A stretch of DNA of 62,538 nucleotides, from assembly GCA_947453445.1 (NCBI GenBank), contig CANGGP010000014.1, forward strand, positions 1-62,538. The letters run 5' to 3'. A program made the translations under genes and the position numbers. Origin of the DNA: Sphingobacteriaceae bacterium. GTDB taxonomy: Bacteria > Bacteroidota > Bacteroidia > B-17B0 > Aurantibacillaceae. This document shows positions 8,874-18,530 of this stretch, piece by piece; within the stretch, counting starts at the first letter, position 1; each line of letters opens with the position of its first letter. A model generated the notes under the pieces. That model saw only the letters and a program-made list of their open reading frames with translations. It searched no databases and was not told the origin of the DNA.

Positions 8874-10679
8874 TTATTCCTTCACAATCCTCTTAATATA
8901 ATTCATCCCTTCTTTGTAACAATGCACAAGATAAAGTCCGCTTGCGAGATTGCTTGTATTCAATTGATAAGTTGTGTCAATAAGTTCTGTTTCAAAAATT
9001 AAAATGCCTTCTGCATTAAAAACACTTAATTTAAAATTGCCTTCTCCTAATACAATATTTAAAATATCGTGACAAGGATTGGGGAAGACATTGAGTGCAA
9101 AATTTTGATTGTTTAATTCATTTAATCCGCTGCATTTGTTAACAGTAACTGTTGTGACTGCTGAATTGGTGCAAGTGTTTAGTGTGCCCTTAACAGAATA
9201 AGTTGTGTTTACGGTTGGTGAAATTATAATGCTGGGTGTTTGTGCGCCATTGTTTCATGAATAAGTGCCGGCGCCGTTTGCTGAAAGGGTCATGCTTTCA
9301 CCTGCACAAATAACTGGTGGCTTCGTGCTAAGGTTTAAACTAGGCAATGGAAAGACCTGTATGGTTTTTACCATTGAATTTACACAACCGTTAGCGCTGG
9401 TGCCAATTACCGTATAATTGGTCGTAGTTGTAGGGTTTACACTTGTGCTTGGCGTAAAGTTGCCATTGCTCCAAGCATAACTTGTTGCGCCGCTTACGGT
9501 TAAAACAATTGTCTGCCCCACACAAAGGCTATTACTACCGCTAATGCTAATGTTTGGATTGGTTATAAAGTTTAATGTGGTGGTTTTGGTTAACACACAA
9601 TTATTGGCGTCGGTGGTGCTTAACGTATATATATAATTTCCGGCATTGGTTTGGGTGGTGTTATAATTAGCATTTGTAGGGCCATTGGACCAAGCATAGG
9701 CATAAGGTGCAGTACCTCCTGAACCGTTAGCACTTAATTGAATGCTATTGCCAACGCATGCCGAGGGGCTGCTTGCTACGATATTAAGGCTTAGAGCGGG
9801 TGGTTGTGTGATGCTAATCACTGAAGCAGTACCACAAACATTTGGTCCGATTACCATATAGGTGTAGTTGCCGGCACTTAAGCCGCTGGCAATGGAGGCA
9901 GATGAAACATTAGGTATCCATGAATAAGTATAAGGTGCATAGGTGGGCAAAACGCTAATGCTGGCCGCACCGGCACTAGCACCAAAGCACTGGTTGTTTA
10001 ATACAGTCACGTTCGCTGAAATGGTGTTGGTGAGCGCGGTTGTGAGTGTTGGGTTGACAACGGCCAGAAAACCTTCCCAGCCCGGATAGCCTGGTGCGCC
10101 TGACTTAACATGCACAATGAGGGTATTGGTACCGGCTTGCCAATTGTTGCATAAATTGATATTTACATTGCCGCCGGAGGTAAAACCCGAATAGGAATAA
10201 GGAATGCTTGTAGAACTTTGGTAATTGATAATCCCATTCACAAATATTTCGTAGACACAATTGTCGGCGAAAAAATTCATTGATAAACAATAAACACTTG
10301 GCGTTGAAATGGCCATGTTACCGCAAATAAAGGCAGGCAAATTAAGGTTTAACTTGTAATACACATCAATGTTTCCCAGGCACGAATGTTCGGCCGGGGA
10401 TGATGAACAGGTATGTGGGTAAGTAATCCAATTCGATAAACCATTGCTTGCATTGGTCCAACAACAAACTGCTTGATTGCCGCAACTTACGGCAGGCACA
10501 TAGCCCGTTATGCTGTTGTTTATAGCGGCGCTCCAATGCAAATCGTTCGCGCCCAGTGAAATTGTGCCGGTATTGGTGGCATTGGAAGCGGTGTTATAGT
10601 TTAGAGGATTGGGTAGTTGTGCATACAACATACCTATACCCAACAAAAAGAAAGTAAATAGCAGTCGAGTATATACCAT
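8874..10679 (-). pseudogene. T9SS-sorted Ig-like protein interrupted by an in-frame TGA
   Basis: The frame from ATG at 10679 reads 474 codons to a TGA at 9257-9255. It then continues in the same frame for 126 more codons to TAA at 8876-8874. The text across the stop is ...GAGTYS-stop-NNGAQTPSIII..., where sister modules of this protein read YAWSNG; a single TGG to TGA change explains it. The part after the stop holds a further Ig-like half-module and a complete T9SS sorting domain (NVFPNPCHDILN ... LASGLYLVHCYKEG ... RIVKE). The N-terminal part has a signal peptide (ending LYAQ) and several SprB-like/Ig-like modules. As it stands, the 474-residue product would lack the sorting signal and should not be secreted by T9SS. 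A base-calling error is the alternative. Confidence 0.85.
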
Positions 10680-10762
10680 GTTTTATGGGTTTTAATTCAA
10701 CCAAAGATAAGCTATTTTTTAAATATGAGATTTGAGCATTGACGTATTTGGAAGATTGATGG

Positions 10763-10980
10763 GGAATTAATAATTAAAAATTTTGAATTAAAAATTAAAA
10801 ACGGTCTAACTGAACATTTTAGATCACGATGTAATTTAAATTAGGCGGTATGGAAGTTAACTGCGAATTCCGCAATGCCAAGCCGTAACCCGTAACTCGA
10901 AATAATAAATTATTAGAAATGATGCAAGAGTCAAGACGGCAGGAATTAGGATGTGATTGCGGCTGCATTACTGAAATGCT
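10763..10980. repeat. AT-rich dispersed intergenic repeat, array R4
   Basis: Contains GAATTAATAATT, GGTCTAACTGAACATT, TAATTTAAATTA, the hairpin (left arm GCGGTAT with one mismatch to ATTCCGC) and the GCCAAGCCGTAACCCGTAAC tail. It then runs into GTCAAGACGGCAGGAATTAGG and directly into the GCCCGAC element at 10981, the same linkage as at 4980-5060. Confidence 0.8.
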
Positions 10981-11123
10981 GCGTTAGGGACGGAATCGCG
11001 ATATTTATCGGGATTGAGCTCTTTTGCCACCGGCATTTCGAAATGTGGCAAAAAGCGAGTAGTGACGGCCCGACCGCGTGTTGGCACTCGACGGTGAAAA
11101 AGGCCAATATCGCGGGAACGCCC
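10981..11123 (+). repeat. Structured GCCCGAC...CGCCC intergenic element, copy A
   Basis: Begins GCGTTAGGGACGGA. The first hairpin is CTTTTGCCAC (11021-11030) with GTGGCAAAAAG (11045-11055), whose loop includes the palindrome ATTTCGAAAT. Then come AGTAGTGACG and GCCCGACC (11068-11075). A second, longer stem follows: CCGCG (11074-11078) with CGCGG (11111-11115) and TTGGC (11081-11085) with GCCAA (11103-11107). It ends in AACGCCC. The layout matches copy B at 29591. I recall similar sequences in other Bacteroidota genomes but cannot confirm this here. Short ORFs crossing it are not genes. Confidence 0.75.
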
Positions 11124-11336
11124 TTTTGTAATTAATAATTAAAAATGAAGAATGGGGTTGGTAATGGATTGAGGTTGAGCGCAGCGAATTGCCCTTAGTG
11201 ACCATGATTTACAAAATAATTTTCCGCTTGGTGAACTTTGTGTATGATAAAAACGGACTGAGATGTAAAATAATGAGCAAAAAGAAAATACTTAAATTAA
11301 ATTTAAAAATCCTAAAACCCAGACAGTCAAAAAAAA
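11124..11336. other. Gap downstream of a T9SS gene, no gene seen
   Basis: AT-rich sequence with one AATTAATAATTAAAAATG remnant of the dispersed repeat near 11130-11150. No convincing coding frame, hairpin terminator or RNA gene is visible. Confidence 0.5.
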
Positions 11337-13832
11337 TTAATTTTCGATGATTATTTTTTTGTTGATGGATTTATCGGTTGCGTTAACTTTCAAATAATAA
11401 ACACCAATTGGAAAACGGGTCAGATCAATCTTAGAAATGCGTTCTTGCGAGAAATAAACTTGTACACCTAATTCATTTATCAGCTCAATTGAATTGAGGT
11501 TGTCATACAAATTACTCAAGCTTATGACATCGGCTTTTGTGGGATTTGGAAATACCAATAAATCACCTCCGTTATTGTTAAACGATACAACGATGATTTT
11601 AAAATATTCGTTGCTGCCGTTGAGGTCGGTTTGTTTTAAACGGTAATAAATGATGTCGTTATTTTCAGAAACATCTGTGGCGCTATAATTGCGTTTAGTG
11701 CTGGTATTGCCCGAAGCAGGAACTTTTAGTACAGCATTAAAATGAATGCCATCAAGCGATTTTTCTACAGTAAAAAAATCGCTGTTTTTTTCTGTCAAGG
11801 TTTCCCAGTTTAACAATACTTCCTTGCCTTTTGTTTCTGCCGTAAAATCAACAAAAGTAATCGGTAGCGGTGAATTGATTGTATTTCGTGTTCCAATTCT
11901 CCAGCTATTTGCAATAGTGCCTGATGTTAATCCGGTTCTGTTCACTTCCAGACTTGTGTTTAAATTCGTTGCTGCTGCGTGGGTTCCAATTGCTGATGAA
12001 TTAAGCGTTGCGTTTAAATCTGTTAATGTATTATTTCCAAAGCCGGTACCGCCAAATCGTATCATGCCACTGGTGCCCTGAAACACCATCGATGTTAAGG
12101 AGATGGTCCAATATGAATTTGAAACCCCTTGAATGGTATTACCCCAACTGGCGTCTTGGTGTGTAGCATTATTAAAAGTTGATGGATAAGTAGGTGTATG
12201 CGTAACCCTTGCAGAGCCTGTGTTTGGCAAACTTGAAGAATAGGCAAGCCATAAGGGGCGGTAATCACCTGATGAAGTGCCCATTGGGAACAAGCCTTTA
12301 TCGTCGCCAATACTAAAAGTGCCGGCATTAAACCACCTTCGAAAACCACCTCCGTATAAAAAACCTGTACTTCGCACTAGTGTACCCGGCGAAGCCGCAG
12401 ATAAACCCAAGGTTAGCGTTTGGTTGTTAAGATCAACGTTCCCTGCCGTTAAGGTTAATCCATCTGCTATTTGCAATGCGGTAGCAATTTGAACCGTTGA
12501 ACCCGGCGCATTGATTAGTAAATTATATAAAGGCTGCGTGCTTTCGAAACGCATCACACTGCCACTTGTTGTTGTGGCGTTACCAATGGCGAAAACCCCT
12601 CCGGTAAACCCGGCTCCGTTAGTAGATCTGTTGAGATAAGCTTGTGCAAAACCATTTACAATGCTAAGTGTTCCGCCGGAAATAGCGAAAACATCATTGT
12701 TATTGTCCATCATAAAAGTTTCGTTACTCGATGAGGTATTACCAATTGTGCCTAGATTCACTTGCCCCGCCGTCATTAAAAATGTCCAAGTATAACTCGA
12801 TTGGCTTGGAGATATTCTTCCTGCAACATTTAATGTACCGCCATTCACTTCGATGGTACTGCCTGTGGTTGGTGAAATTCTATTGTTTGCCGCCGTTCCG
12901 ATATTGATGATGCCGGCATCTAAACGAATGGCTCCATTCAATGTCCAGTTTATATTTGCGCTGCTATTCATGGTGCCGCCATTGTTCCATAAGCGTGCGC
13001 CGGAAGGAATGTTTGGGTCAGCAGTAAATGGTGTGAAAGTAGAAGCACTCGACATTTTAAAAGTACCATTGCTAAGAATGAGACCGCCGTTTGACATGGT
13101 CATGTTCGATATGACTTCTAAAATGCTACTTTGGTCGATTCCCTTGTTCACGGTGATACCGCCTCCAAATGCGGTTGTGCCGGCGCTTCCGGAAATAATA
13201 TTATTGGAAGAACCTGTAAAAGTAAGGCGACCTGTTCCTGAAGTAAAGGTGCCATTGTTTGTAAAATCACCGCCTACTGTCATCGGAACACTGTTACTTG
13301 AATTGGTGAATACACCATTATTGATAAAATTGCCGAAATACTTGGCAGCACTCGATCCCGTATTTAGTAAAACTGTTCCTGCATTATAAAAAGTACCGAT
13401 TACGTTTAACGCAATATTTTGTATGATGATACTTGCGCCGCCGGTGACAGAAAAATTACCCGCAACATTTACAAGTCTGCTACTTGAATTACCAAGAATG
13501 CTGCTTGATCCATTCATTTTAAAATCGCCGCTAAGGTTAAGGCTTGCGCCGGTTGCGCTTAAATTTATTGCCCCGCTGCCCGATAAAGTAACATTCACAA
13601 CGGTTTGACTGGTGGTAATATTGATGGTGTGTCCATTTCCAATAATGACTGTGTCGCCCGCTGAAGGCACGTTGCCGCCTGACCAAGAAGCGGTTGCGGT
13701 CCAGTTACCACTTGCAGCAGAGGTGATGCTTCCTGCCTGTGCATGAAAACCAATTAATAGAAAACAAAAAATAAAGCACAAATAAAATGCCCATTTATAT
13801 TTCAGTAATGTTATAAAAGAAAAGTTGTTCAT
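11337..13832 (-). CDS. T9SS-sorted beta-solenoid (autotransporter-like) surface protein
   Basis: 831 residues. The leader MNNFSFITLLKYKWAFYLCFIFCFLLIGFHAQAG is a signal peptide. About residues 35-500 consist of short Gly/Asn/Ser/Thr-rich beta strands (ITSAASGNWTATASWSGGNVPSAGDTVIIGNGHTI and many similar), the texture of a right-handed beta-helix; GNWxxxxxWxGG-PxAGDTVxI openings are common in Bacteroidota secreted proteins. A fibronectin/Ig-like segment (VNRTGLTSG ... ITFVDFTAETKGKEVLLNWETLTEKNSDFFTVEKS) precedes the C-terminal T9SS sorting domain (LLVFPNPTKADVISLSN ... FPIGVYYLKVNATDKS). Role probably adhesive or structural. The long frames on the opposite strand are shadows of the repeat composition. 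Confidence 0.85.
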   Translation of the reverse strand: MNNFSFITLLKYKWAFYLCFIFCFLLIGFHAQAGSITSAASGNWTATASWSGGNVPSAGDTVIIGNGHTINITTSQTVVNVTLSGSGAINLSATGASLNLSGDFKMNGSSSILGNSSSRLVNVAGNFSVTGGASIIIQNIALNVIGTFYNAGTVLLNTGSSAAKYFGNFINNGVFTNSSNSVPMTVGGDFTNNGTFTSGTGRLTFTGSSNNIISGSAGTTAFGGGITVNKGIDQSSILEVISNMTMSNGGLILSNGTFKMSSASTFTPFTADPNIPSGARLWNNGGTMNSSANINWTLNGAIRLDAGIINIGTAANNRISPTTGSTIEVNGGTLNVAGRISPSQSSYTWTFLMTAGQVNLGTIGNTSSSNETFMMDNNNDVFAISGGTLSIVNGFAQAYLNRSTNGAGFTGGVFAIGNATTTSGSVMRFESTQPLYNLLINAPGSTVQIATALQIADGLTLTAGNVDLNNQTLTLGLSAASPGTLVRSTGFLYGGGFRRWFNAGTFSIGDDKGLFPMGTSSGDYRPLWLAYSSSLPNTGSARVTHTPTYPSTFNNATHQDASWGNTIQGVSNSYWTISLTSMVFQGTSGMIRFGGTGFGNNTLTDLNATLNSSAIGTHAAATNLNTSLEVNRTGLTSGTIANSWRIGTRNTINSPLPITFVDFTAETKGKEVLLNWETLTEKNSDFFTVEKSLDGIHFNAVLKVPASGNTSTKRNYSATDVSENNDIIYYRLKQTDLNGSNEYFKIIVVSFNNNGGDLLVFPNPTKADVISLSNLYDNLNSIELINELGVQVYFSQERISKIDLTRFPIGVYYLKVNATDKSINKKIIIEN

Positions 13833-14037
13833 TTTTTAGTATCAATAATGCCCATGATTAAGTCAAAAAATCATGTTCACGTTTTAATTCGTGCACGCGA
13901 ATACGATTTTCGTGCCGACTTTTAATAATCTGTAAATGAGATTGTTATGCAAAATGAATTCATTTATTATTCCATAAATTGGAAAATTTGTGAAGTATTG
14001 GAAAGATCATTAGAGAGTGCAAGATGTGGGGAGTTAT

Positions 14038-14453
14038 GTTTAAAAATTAATAATTAAGAATTAAAAATGAGGGGAAGAGAGGCAAGACGGGAGAGAATTT
14101 TAAATGTTGAATTTTGACTGTTAAATTGGTGGGAATTAATAATTAAAAATGAGGACGGGTTTTAGATAACAAATAAATCACTCTGTTATTAAATATAGCC
14201 GGAATTAGATGCTTTTAAAATTCCTTAATGCCAACCCGCAACACGTAACTCGAAATATGAAATAATTTTAAATGTTGAATTTTGAATGTTGAATGGGAGG
14301 GCGAAATAATTAAGAATTAGAAATTAATAATTAAAAATTAGGAGTGGTATTACTTGGAAGATTGAATCATATTTAATGTAACTGGAATTGCGACGAATAT
14401 TTAATTACCTAATGTCAACCCTTAACCCGTAACTCGCAACCCAAAATAACTAA
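14038..14453. repeat. AT-rich dispersed intergenic repeat, array R5 (two variant units)
   Basis: Two tandem, more diverged units. Both have AATTAATAATTAAAAATG, TAAATGTTGAAT and the CCAACCC...TAACTCG tail; the first has hairpin arms GGAATT/AATTCC (about 14201-14222). The GGTCTAACTGAAC block is replaced by ATAAATCACTCTGTTATTAA-type sequence, the variant also seen in R6. It sits in the divergent region upstream of the acyl-CoA ligase gene. Confidence 0.75.
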
Positions 14454-14516
14454 AAACTGATTTTCCTCAATTTCACTTATTAAGCTTATCCTAACTTCGT
14501 TTGATTATTTATTGTT

Positions 14517-16571
14517 ATGATTTCAAATGCACTTTTAAATCCTGGAAGTATAGTGGTGGTTGGCGGTTCGAACGACACCTCGAAACCGGGGGGTAAGGTT
14601 TTATACAATCTCATTTCTCATCAATTCCAAGGCCGTTTATATGCCGTTAATCCAAAGGAAACAATGGTTCAAGATATACCTTGTTTCGAAAATTGTTCCT
14701 TATTACCCCAAGTTGATTTAGCCATCATTGCTGTGGCTGCTAAATTTGTGGAAGAAACCATCCGCATTTTAGCGCATGAAAAAGGCTGTCGTGGATTTAT
14801 TTTATTCTCTGCGGGTTTCAGCGAAATTGGTGAAGCAGGTAAGGCCCTCGAACAAAAATGTGTGGCCATCGTGAATGAAGTGGGTGGAACACTCATAGGG
14901 CCTAATTGCATTGGACTCATCACCGAAAAATACAAAGGAGTATTTGCGGGACCTATTCCTGAATACGATCCATTTGGTTGCGACTGTGCTTCTGAATCGG
15001 GTGCCACCATGGTGTACATTCTCGAAATGGCGATTCCGCGCGGTTTAAAATTTAAAAATATTTATTCTATTGGTAATTCAGCACAAATTGGCATTGAAGA
15101 TTTGTTGGAGTATTGGGATGTTACTTTTGATCCGCTCACCAGTTCGCGTATTAAATTATTATACATGGAACAAGTGGGAGATCCCAAACGCTTTTTAAAA
15201 CATGCGCGTTCATTGGTGAGCAAGGGATGTCGCATTGCTGCCATAAAATCGGGCGCCACCGATGAAGGCTCGCGCGCCGTTTCTTCACACACCGGTTCAT
15301 TATCGGGTTCAAACGTAGCCGTGAGTGCCTTGTTCAGAAAGGCCGGTGTTATTCGTTGCAGCAGTCGTATTGAATTGGTTTACATGGCAGCCATTTTTAC
15401 GTTTAAAGTTTTAAAAGGCAAGCGCATTGCGGTGATAACGCATGCAGGCGGACCGGGGGTGATGCTTACAGATGAATTAATTAAAGGTGGCATGGAAGTG
15501 CCGCGTCTCGAAGGTGAAAAAGCTGAGCGTTTGTTGGGCGAATTGTATGCGGGTTCTTCGGTTGCCAATCCCATTGATTTTTTAGCAACAGGCACCGCTT
15601 CGCAATTGGGAAAAATATTGGATGCTGTAGAAAATGATTTTGATAACATTGACGCTTCGGTTGTTGTGTTTGGTACTACAGGCATGTGGCGGGTAGATGA
15701 TGTTTACAAAGTGCTGCATGAAAAAATGAATGCCTCTAAAAAACCAATTTTTCCGATACTGCCATCCATTATACAAGCGGCTGAAGAAGTGAGTATGTTT
15801 AGTACCATGGGACATGTAAACTTTACCGATGAGGTAAGTTTTGCTTATGTGCTTTCACGCATTTACCGCCGTCCGCGCCCATTTACAGAAGCCATTTTGC
15901 CGCCGGTGAATCACCAATTGATAAGACAAATTGTGATGCAAGCTGAAGATGGCTATTTATCGCCTGAGAAGGCGCGTGATTTGTTGGAAGCGGCAGGCAT
16001 AAAAACAGCGAATCAGATAACGGTTCAGAGTGTTGTGCAAGCTTCGGACGCGATGATTGATTTAAGTTTTCCGGTGGTGATGAAAGTGATTGGTCCTGTG
16101 CACAAATCAGATGCCGGTGGTGTGCGGTTAAACATTAAAAACTTCAACGACTTGGAAAACACCTATCATGATTTGATGGCGATTGAAGGCAGCACCGGTG
16201 TTTTGATGCAAGAGCAATTGCGTGGCAATGAAGTTTTTATTGGCGCTTCGCGCGAAGATCCTTTTGGGCATGTTGTGATGTGTGGCTTGGGCGGAGTGTT
16301 TATTGAAGTGTTTCATGATTTAACCAGTTCAATTGCCCCGGTGAGCAGAGAAGAAGCGCATGGCATGATCAGACATTTAAAATCATATCCCATCATCAAA
16401 GGTGTGCGTGGCAAAGAAGGTGTGAATGAAGATTTGTTTGTGGCAGCGATTTTAAAATTATCGGCATTGCTTCAGGCGGCACCTGAAATAAAGGAATTAG
16501 ACATTAACCCACTGATGGGCACATCAATGTCATTGATTGCAGTGGATGCAAGGATTTGCATTGAAAAATAA
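14517..16571 (+). CDS. ADP-forming acyl-CoA/acetate-CoA ligase, fused alpha-beta subunits
   Basis: 684 residues, the usual size of a single-chain NDP-forming acyl-CoA synthetase. From the N-terminus it has a CoA-binding Rossmann domain (residues 5-130, VVVGGSNDTSKPGGKV, GPNCIGLI), a succinyl-CoA-ligase-like domain with the phosphorylated histidine His258 in VSSHTGSLSGS, a second ligase segment (ITHAGGPGVMLTDELI), and a C-terminal ATP-grasp domain (FPVVMKVIGPVHKSDAGGVRL, KELDINPLM). It converts an acyl-CoA, ADP and phosphate to acid, CoA and ATP, or the reverse; substrate not determinable. The usual G-V-S-Q-SGA loop reads CDCASESGATM here, a small departure. It stands alone, reading right, with a VIT transporter convergent to it. 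Confidence 0.92.
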   Translation: MISNALLNPGSIVVVGGSNDTSKPGGKVLYNLISHQFQGRLYAVNPKETMVQDIPCFENCSLLPQVDLAIIAVAAKFVEETIRILAHEKGCRGFILFSAGFSEIGEAGKALEQKCVAIVNEVGGTLIGPNCIGLITEKYKGVFAGPIPEYDPFGCDCASESGATMVYILEMAIPRGLKFKNIYSIGNSAQIGIEDLLEYWDVTFDPLTSSRIKLLYMEQVGDPKRFLKHARSLVSKGCRIAAIKSGATDEGSRAVSSHTGSLSGSNVAVSALFRKAGVIRCSSRIELVYMAAIFTFKVLKGKRIAVITHAGGPGVMLTDELIKGGMEVPRLEGEKAERLLGELYAGSSVANPIDFLATGTASQLGKILDAVENDFDNIDASVVVFGTTGMWRVDDVYKVLHEKMNASKKPIFPILPSIIQAAEEVSMFSTMGHVNFTDEVSFAYVLSRIYRRPRPFTEAILPPVNHQLIRQIVMQAEDGYLSPEKARDLLEAAGIKTANQITVQSVVQASDAMIDLSFPVVMKVIGPVHKSDAGGVRLNIKNFNDLENTYHDLMAIEGSTGVLMQEQLRGNEVFIGASREDPFGHVVMCGLGGVFIEVFHDLTSSIAPVSREEAHGMIRHLKSYPIIKGVRGKEGVNEDLFVAAILKLSALLQAAPEIKELDINPLMGTSMSLIAVDARICIEK

Positions 16572-16750
16572 GGTAAATGCAGTTGATTAAAATAAAGGGG
16601 CAAGGCATATTCGCCAAGCTTTATCTTGGTTGATAATTGGCGCAATAGAAAGAATAAATCACATGCCTTTTATGGATAAGGACTAAGAGAATTGTTGAAT
16701 GCTTAATTGTAGGAGCAAATCAATACACACTGAATTTTGAATTCTAAACT

Positions 16751-17452
16751 TTAAACATTCACACCAAAAAGATAACCAACAAAGGCTGAAAGGCCCATGG
16801 CAAGTGTGCCCCAAATGGTGATGCGGATGATGGCTTTTTTAATATTCGATCCGCCGGTATGCGCTGCGATGGCGCCCAGTAACATCAGAAAAATGATGGT
16901 GAAGCCATAAAGCCAATATTCCATACCTTTTACCGGGGCAAACAAAACCACCAACAAAGGTAAAACACCGCCAACCGTAAAGGCTGTGCCTGAAGCTATG
17001 GCTGCTTGAATTGGATTGGCTTGACTAATTTCATTGATGCCCAATTCATCGCGGATGTGTGCGCTCAAAGCATCTTTTTCAGTGAGTTCAATGGCCACTT
17101 GCATGGCAGTTTCTTTTTTTAGTCCGCGATTTTCATAAATCTGCGCCAATATTTTTAACTCTTCTTCAGGCATTTCTGCAAGTTCTTTCACTTCTCTTTC
17201 TATATCCGCTTTTTCGGTGTCGGTTTGTGAACTCACCGAAACATATTCGCCGGCTGCCATCGACAATAAACCGGCCACCAAACCGGCTACTGTAGCCAAT
17301 ACAATTGGTTCTCGGTTTGCGCTGGCGGCAGAAACACCAATGGCTAAACTCGAAATAGAAATGATGCCGTCGTTGGCACCTAATACTGCTGCTCTTAGCC
17401 AGTTGCTTCTATGAATATAATGGCTGTCTAAATAATTATCGATGGTGATCAT
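16751..17452 (-). CDS. VIT1/CCC1 family iron/manganese transporter
   Basis: 233 residues with five predicted transmembrane helices. The family signature is clear: NWLRAAVLGANDGIISISSLAIGV near the N-terminus, GLVAGLLSMAAGEYVSVSSQTDTEKADIEREVKEL (Gly/Met-rich pore helix leading into the cytosolic helical metal-binding arm), a second helix pair around residues 150-195 and a final one at 207-230. Members move Fe2+ or Mn2+ out of the cytosol. It is convergent to the acyl-CoA ligase with 180 bp between; no clear terminator hairpin is seen there. Confidence 0.92.
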   Translation of the reverse strand: MITIDNYLDSHYIHRSNWLRAAVLGANDGIISISSLAIGVSAASANREPIVLATVAGLVAGLLSMAAGEYVSVSSQTDTEKADIEREVKELAEMPEEELKILAQIYENRGLKKETAMQVAIELTEKDALSAHIRDELGINEISQANPIQAAIASGTAFTVGGVLPLLVVLFAPVKGMEYWLYGFTIIFLMLLGAIAAHTGGSNIKKAIIRITIWGTLAMGLSAFVGYLFGVNV

Positions 17453-17574
17453 GTTATTTGTTTTGGCTTAAACGAACTGAATTGTCAATTAAAAAGTGAT
17501 GACTTAAAGGTACGTTTGATTATTGGATTTAAATATTCGGACTTAATATTTACCGAAATCTTAAAGAATTAGAA

Positions 17575-17998
17575 ATGTTGAATGTGTGGGAAGTGATAAT
17601 TAATAATTAAAAATGAGGGAAAGGAGACAAGAGTCAGGACAGTAAAGAATTTTAAATGTTGAATTTTGAATGTTGAATGGAGGAAATTGATAATTAATAA
17701 TTAAAAATGAAGTTGGGTTTGATCTAAAAAATAAATCACATATTATTTAAAATATCCGGAAATGCGATGCTTTTCAAATTCCGCAATGCCAACCCGAAAC
17801 ACGTAACCCGAAATAATGAATAATTTTAAATGTTGAATTTTTAATGTTGAATTGGGGGAATTGATAATTAATAATTAAAAATGGGGACGAGTCAATCATA
17901 ATAAATAAATCGCGGTGATATTTAAAATAGACGGAATTGAGAAGCTTTTATAATTCCGTTATGCCAACCCGTAACCCGTAACCCGAAATAATTAACAC
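17575..17998. repeat. AT-rich dispersed intergenic repeat, array R6 (two variant units)
   Basis: Two tandem variant units. The second has perfect hairpin arms ACGGAATT (17931-17938) and AATTCCGT (17952-17959). Compared with GCGGAAT/ATTCCGC in R2 and R3, the outer pair is A-T instead of G-C on both sides. Each unit ends in AATGCCAACCC...GTAACCCGAAATAAT. This is the last array in the window; none is seen after 18 kb. Confidence 0.82.
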
Positions 17999-18028
17999 TT
18001 TAGTAAAGGTGAAAATGATAGCCTTACA

Positions 18029-18379
18029 TTAGGCTTTCTTCACATAAATTGATTTAAGCGCCATAGCGCCAAATCCTTCAATTTTACAATCAATATTATG
18101 ATCGCTATCCACCAATTTGATGTTTTTTACTTTGGTGCCTGCTTTAATGTTTTTTGAAGAGCCTTTTACGGGTAAATCTTTAATTATCACCACAGCGTCG
18201 CCATTTTGTAAAATCGCACCATTGCTGTCTTTTACCACCAAGGTATCATCATTACTTTTTTCTTCTGCTACTTCTGCTTCAGCACTCCACTCGTGGCCGC
18301 ATTCAGGACAGTTTAACAAGTGGCCCATTTGGTAAGAGAATGGGGATTTACATTTTGGACAAGGGGGAAATTCGCTCAT
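18029..18379 (-). CDS. yjdM: YjdM/PhnA-type zinc-ribbon protein
   Basis: 116 residues from the start [14 protein letters not shown]; an ATG ten codons upstream would add an unlikely leader. A four-Cys zinc ribbon (CPKC at residues 7-10, CPEC about 16 residues later) is followed by the conserved PhnA domain ([70 protein letters not shown]). Despite the old phosphonate name, the family's biochemical function is not settled. Single gene, leftward, divergent from the lipoprotein array with about 150 bp between. Confidence 0.92.
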   Translation of the reverse strand: MSEFPPCPKCKSPFSYQMGHLLNCPECGHEWSAEAEVAEEKSNDDTLVVKDSNGAILQNGDAVVIIKDLPVKGSSKNIKAGTKVKNIKLVDSDHNIDCKIEGFGAMALKSIYVKKA

Positions 18380-18479
18380 GGTATTTATTTTATGTCCGCA
18401 AAAGTACACATTATTTTGCCCTGTTTTTTATCTGGGTATTCTCATGCATTCAATATGCAAAAGTTGAATCATTGCCTTG

Positions 18480-18509
18480 TTGTATTTTATTTTTTATCTT
18501 GTACTATTG
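18480..18509 (+). promoter_or_regulatory. Candidate Bacteroidota-type promoter of lipoprotein paralogue 1
   Basis: TTG (18480-18482), a 19-nt spacer and TACTATTG (18502-18509), one base from the TAnnTTTG consensus, 22 bp before the start codon. The same arrangement is preserved upstream of paralogue 2. Confidence 0.5.
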
Positions 18510-18530
18510 TTTTAACACAACACATTTAGA

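Noticed and set aside
9255-9257. TGA read as tryptophan (alternative genetic code)
   Set aside because: TGG is used for Trp throughout and TGA ends other genes here (for example at 40971, 48710 and 51329), so this is a single mutation or error.
12853-13389. 178-codon rightward frame
   Set aside because: It lies fully inside the 831-residue T9SS gene on the other strand; its Pro/Val/Leu-rich composition is the shadow of the Gly/Asn/Thr-rich repeats.
16572-16750. Terminator between the acyl-CoA ligase and VIT genes
   Set aside because: Only a weak CCAAG/CTTGG stem without a T-run is present.
1-18000. CRISPR array made from the repeated AT-rich blocks
   Set aside because: Copies are scattered between genes kilobases apart with no regular spacers and no cas genes.
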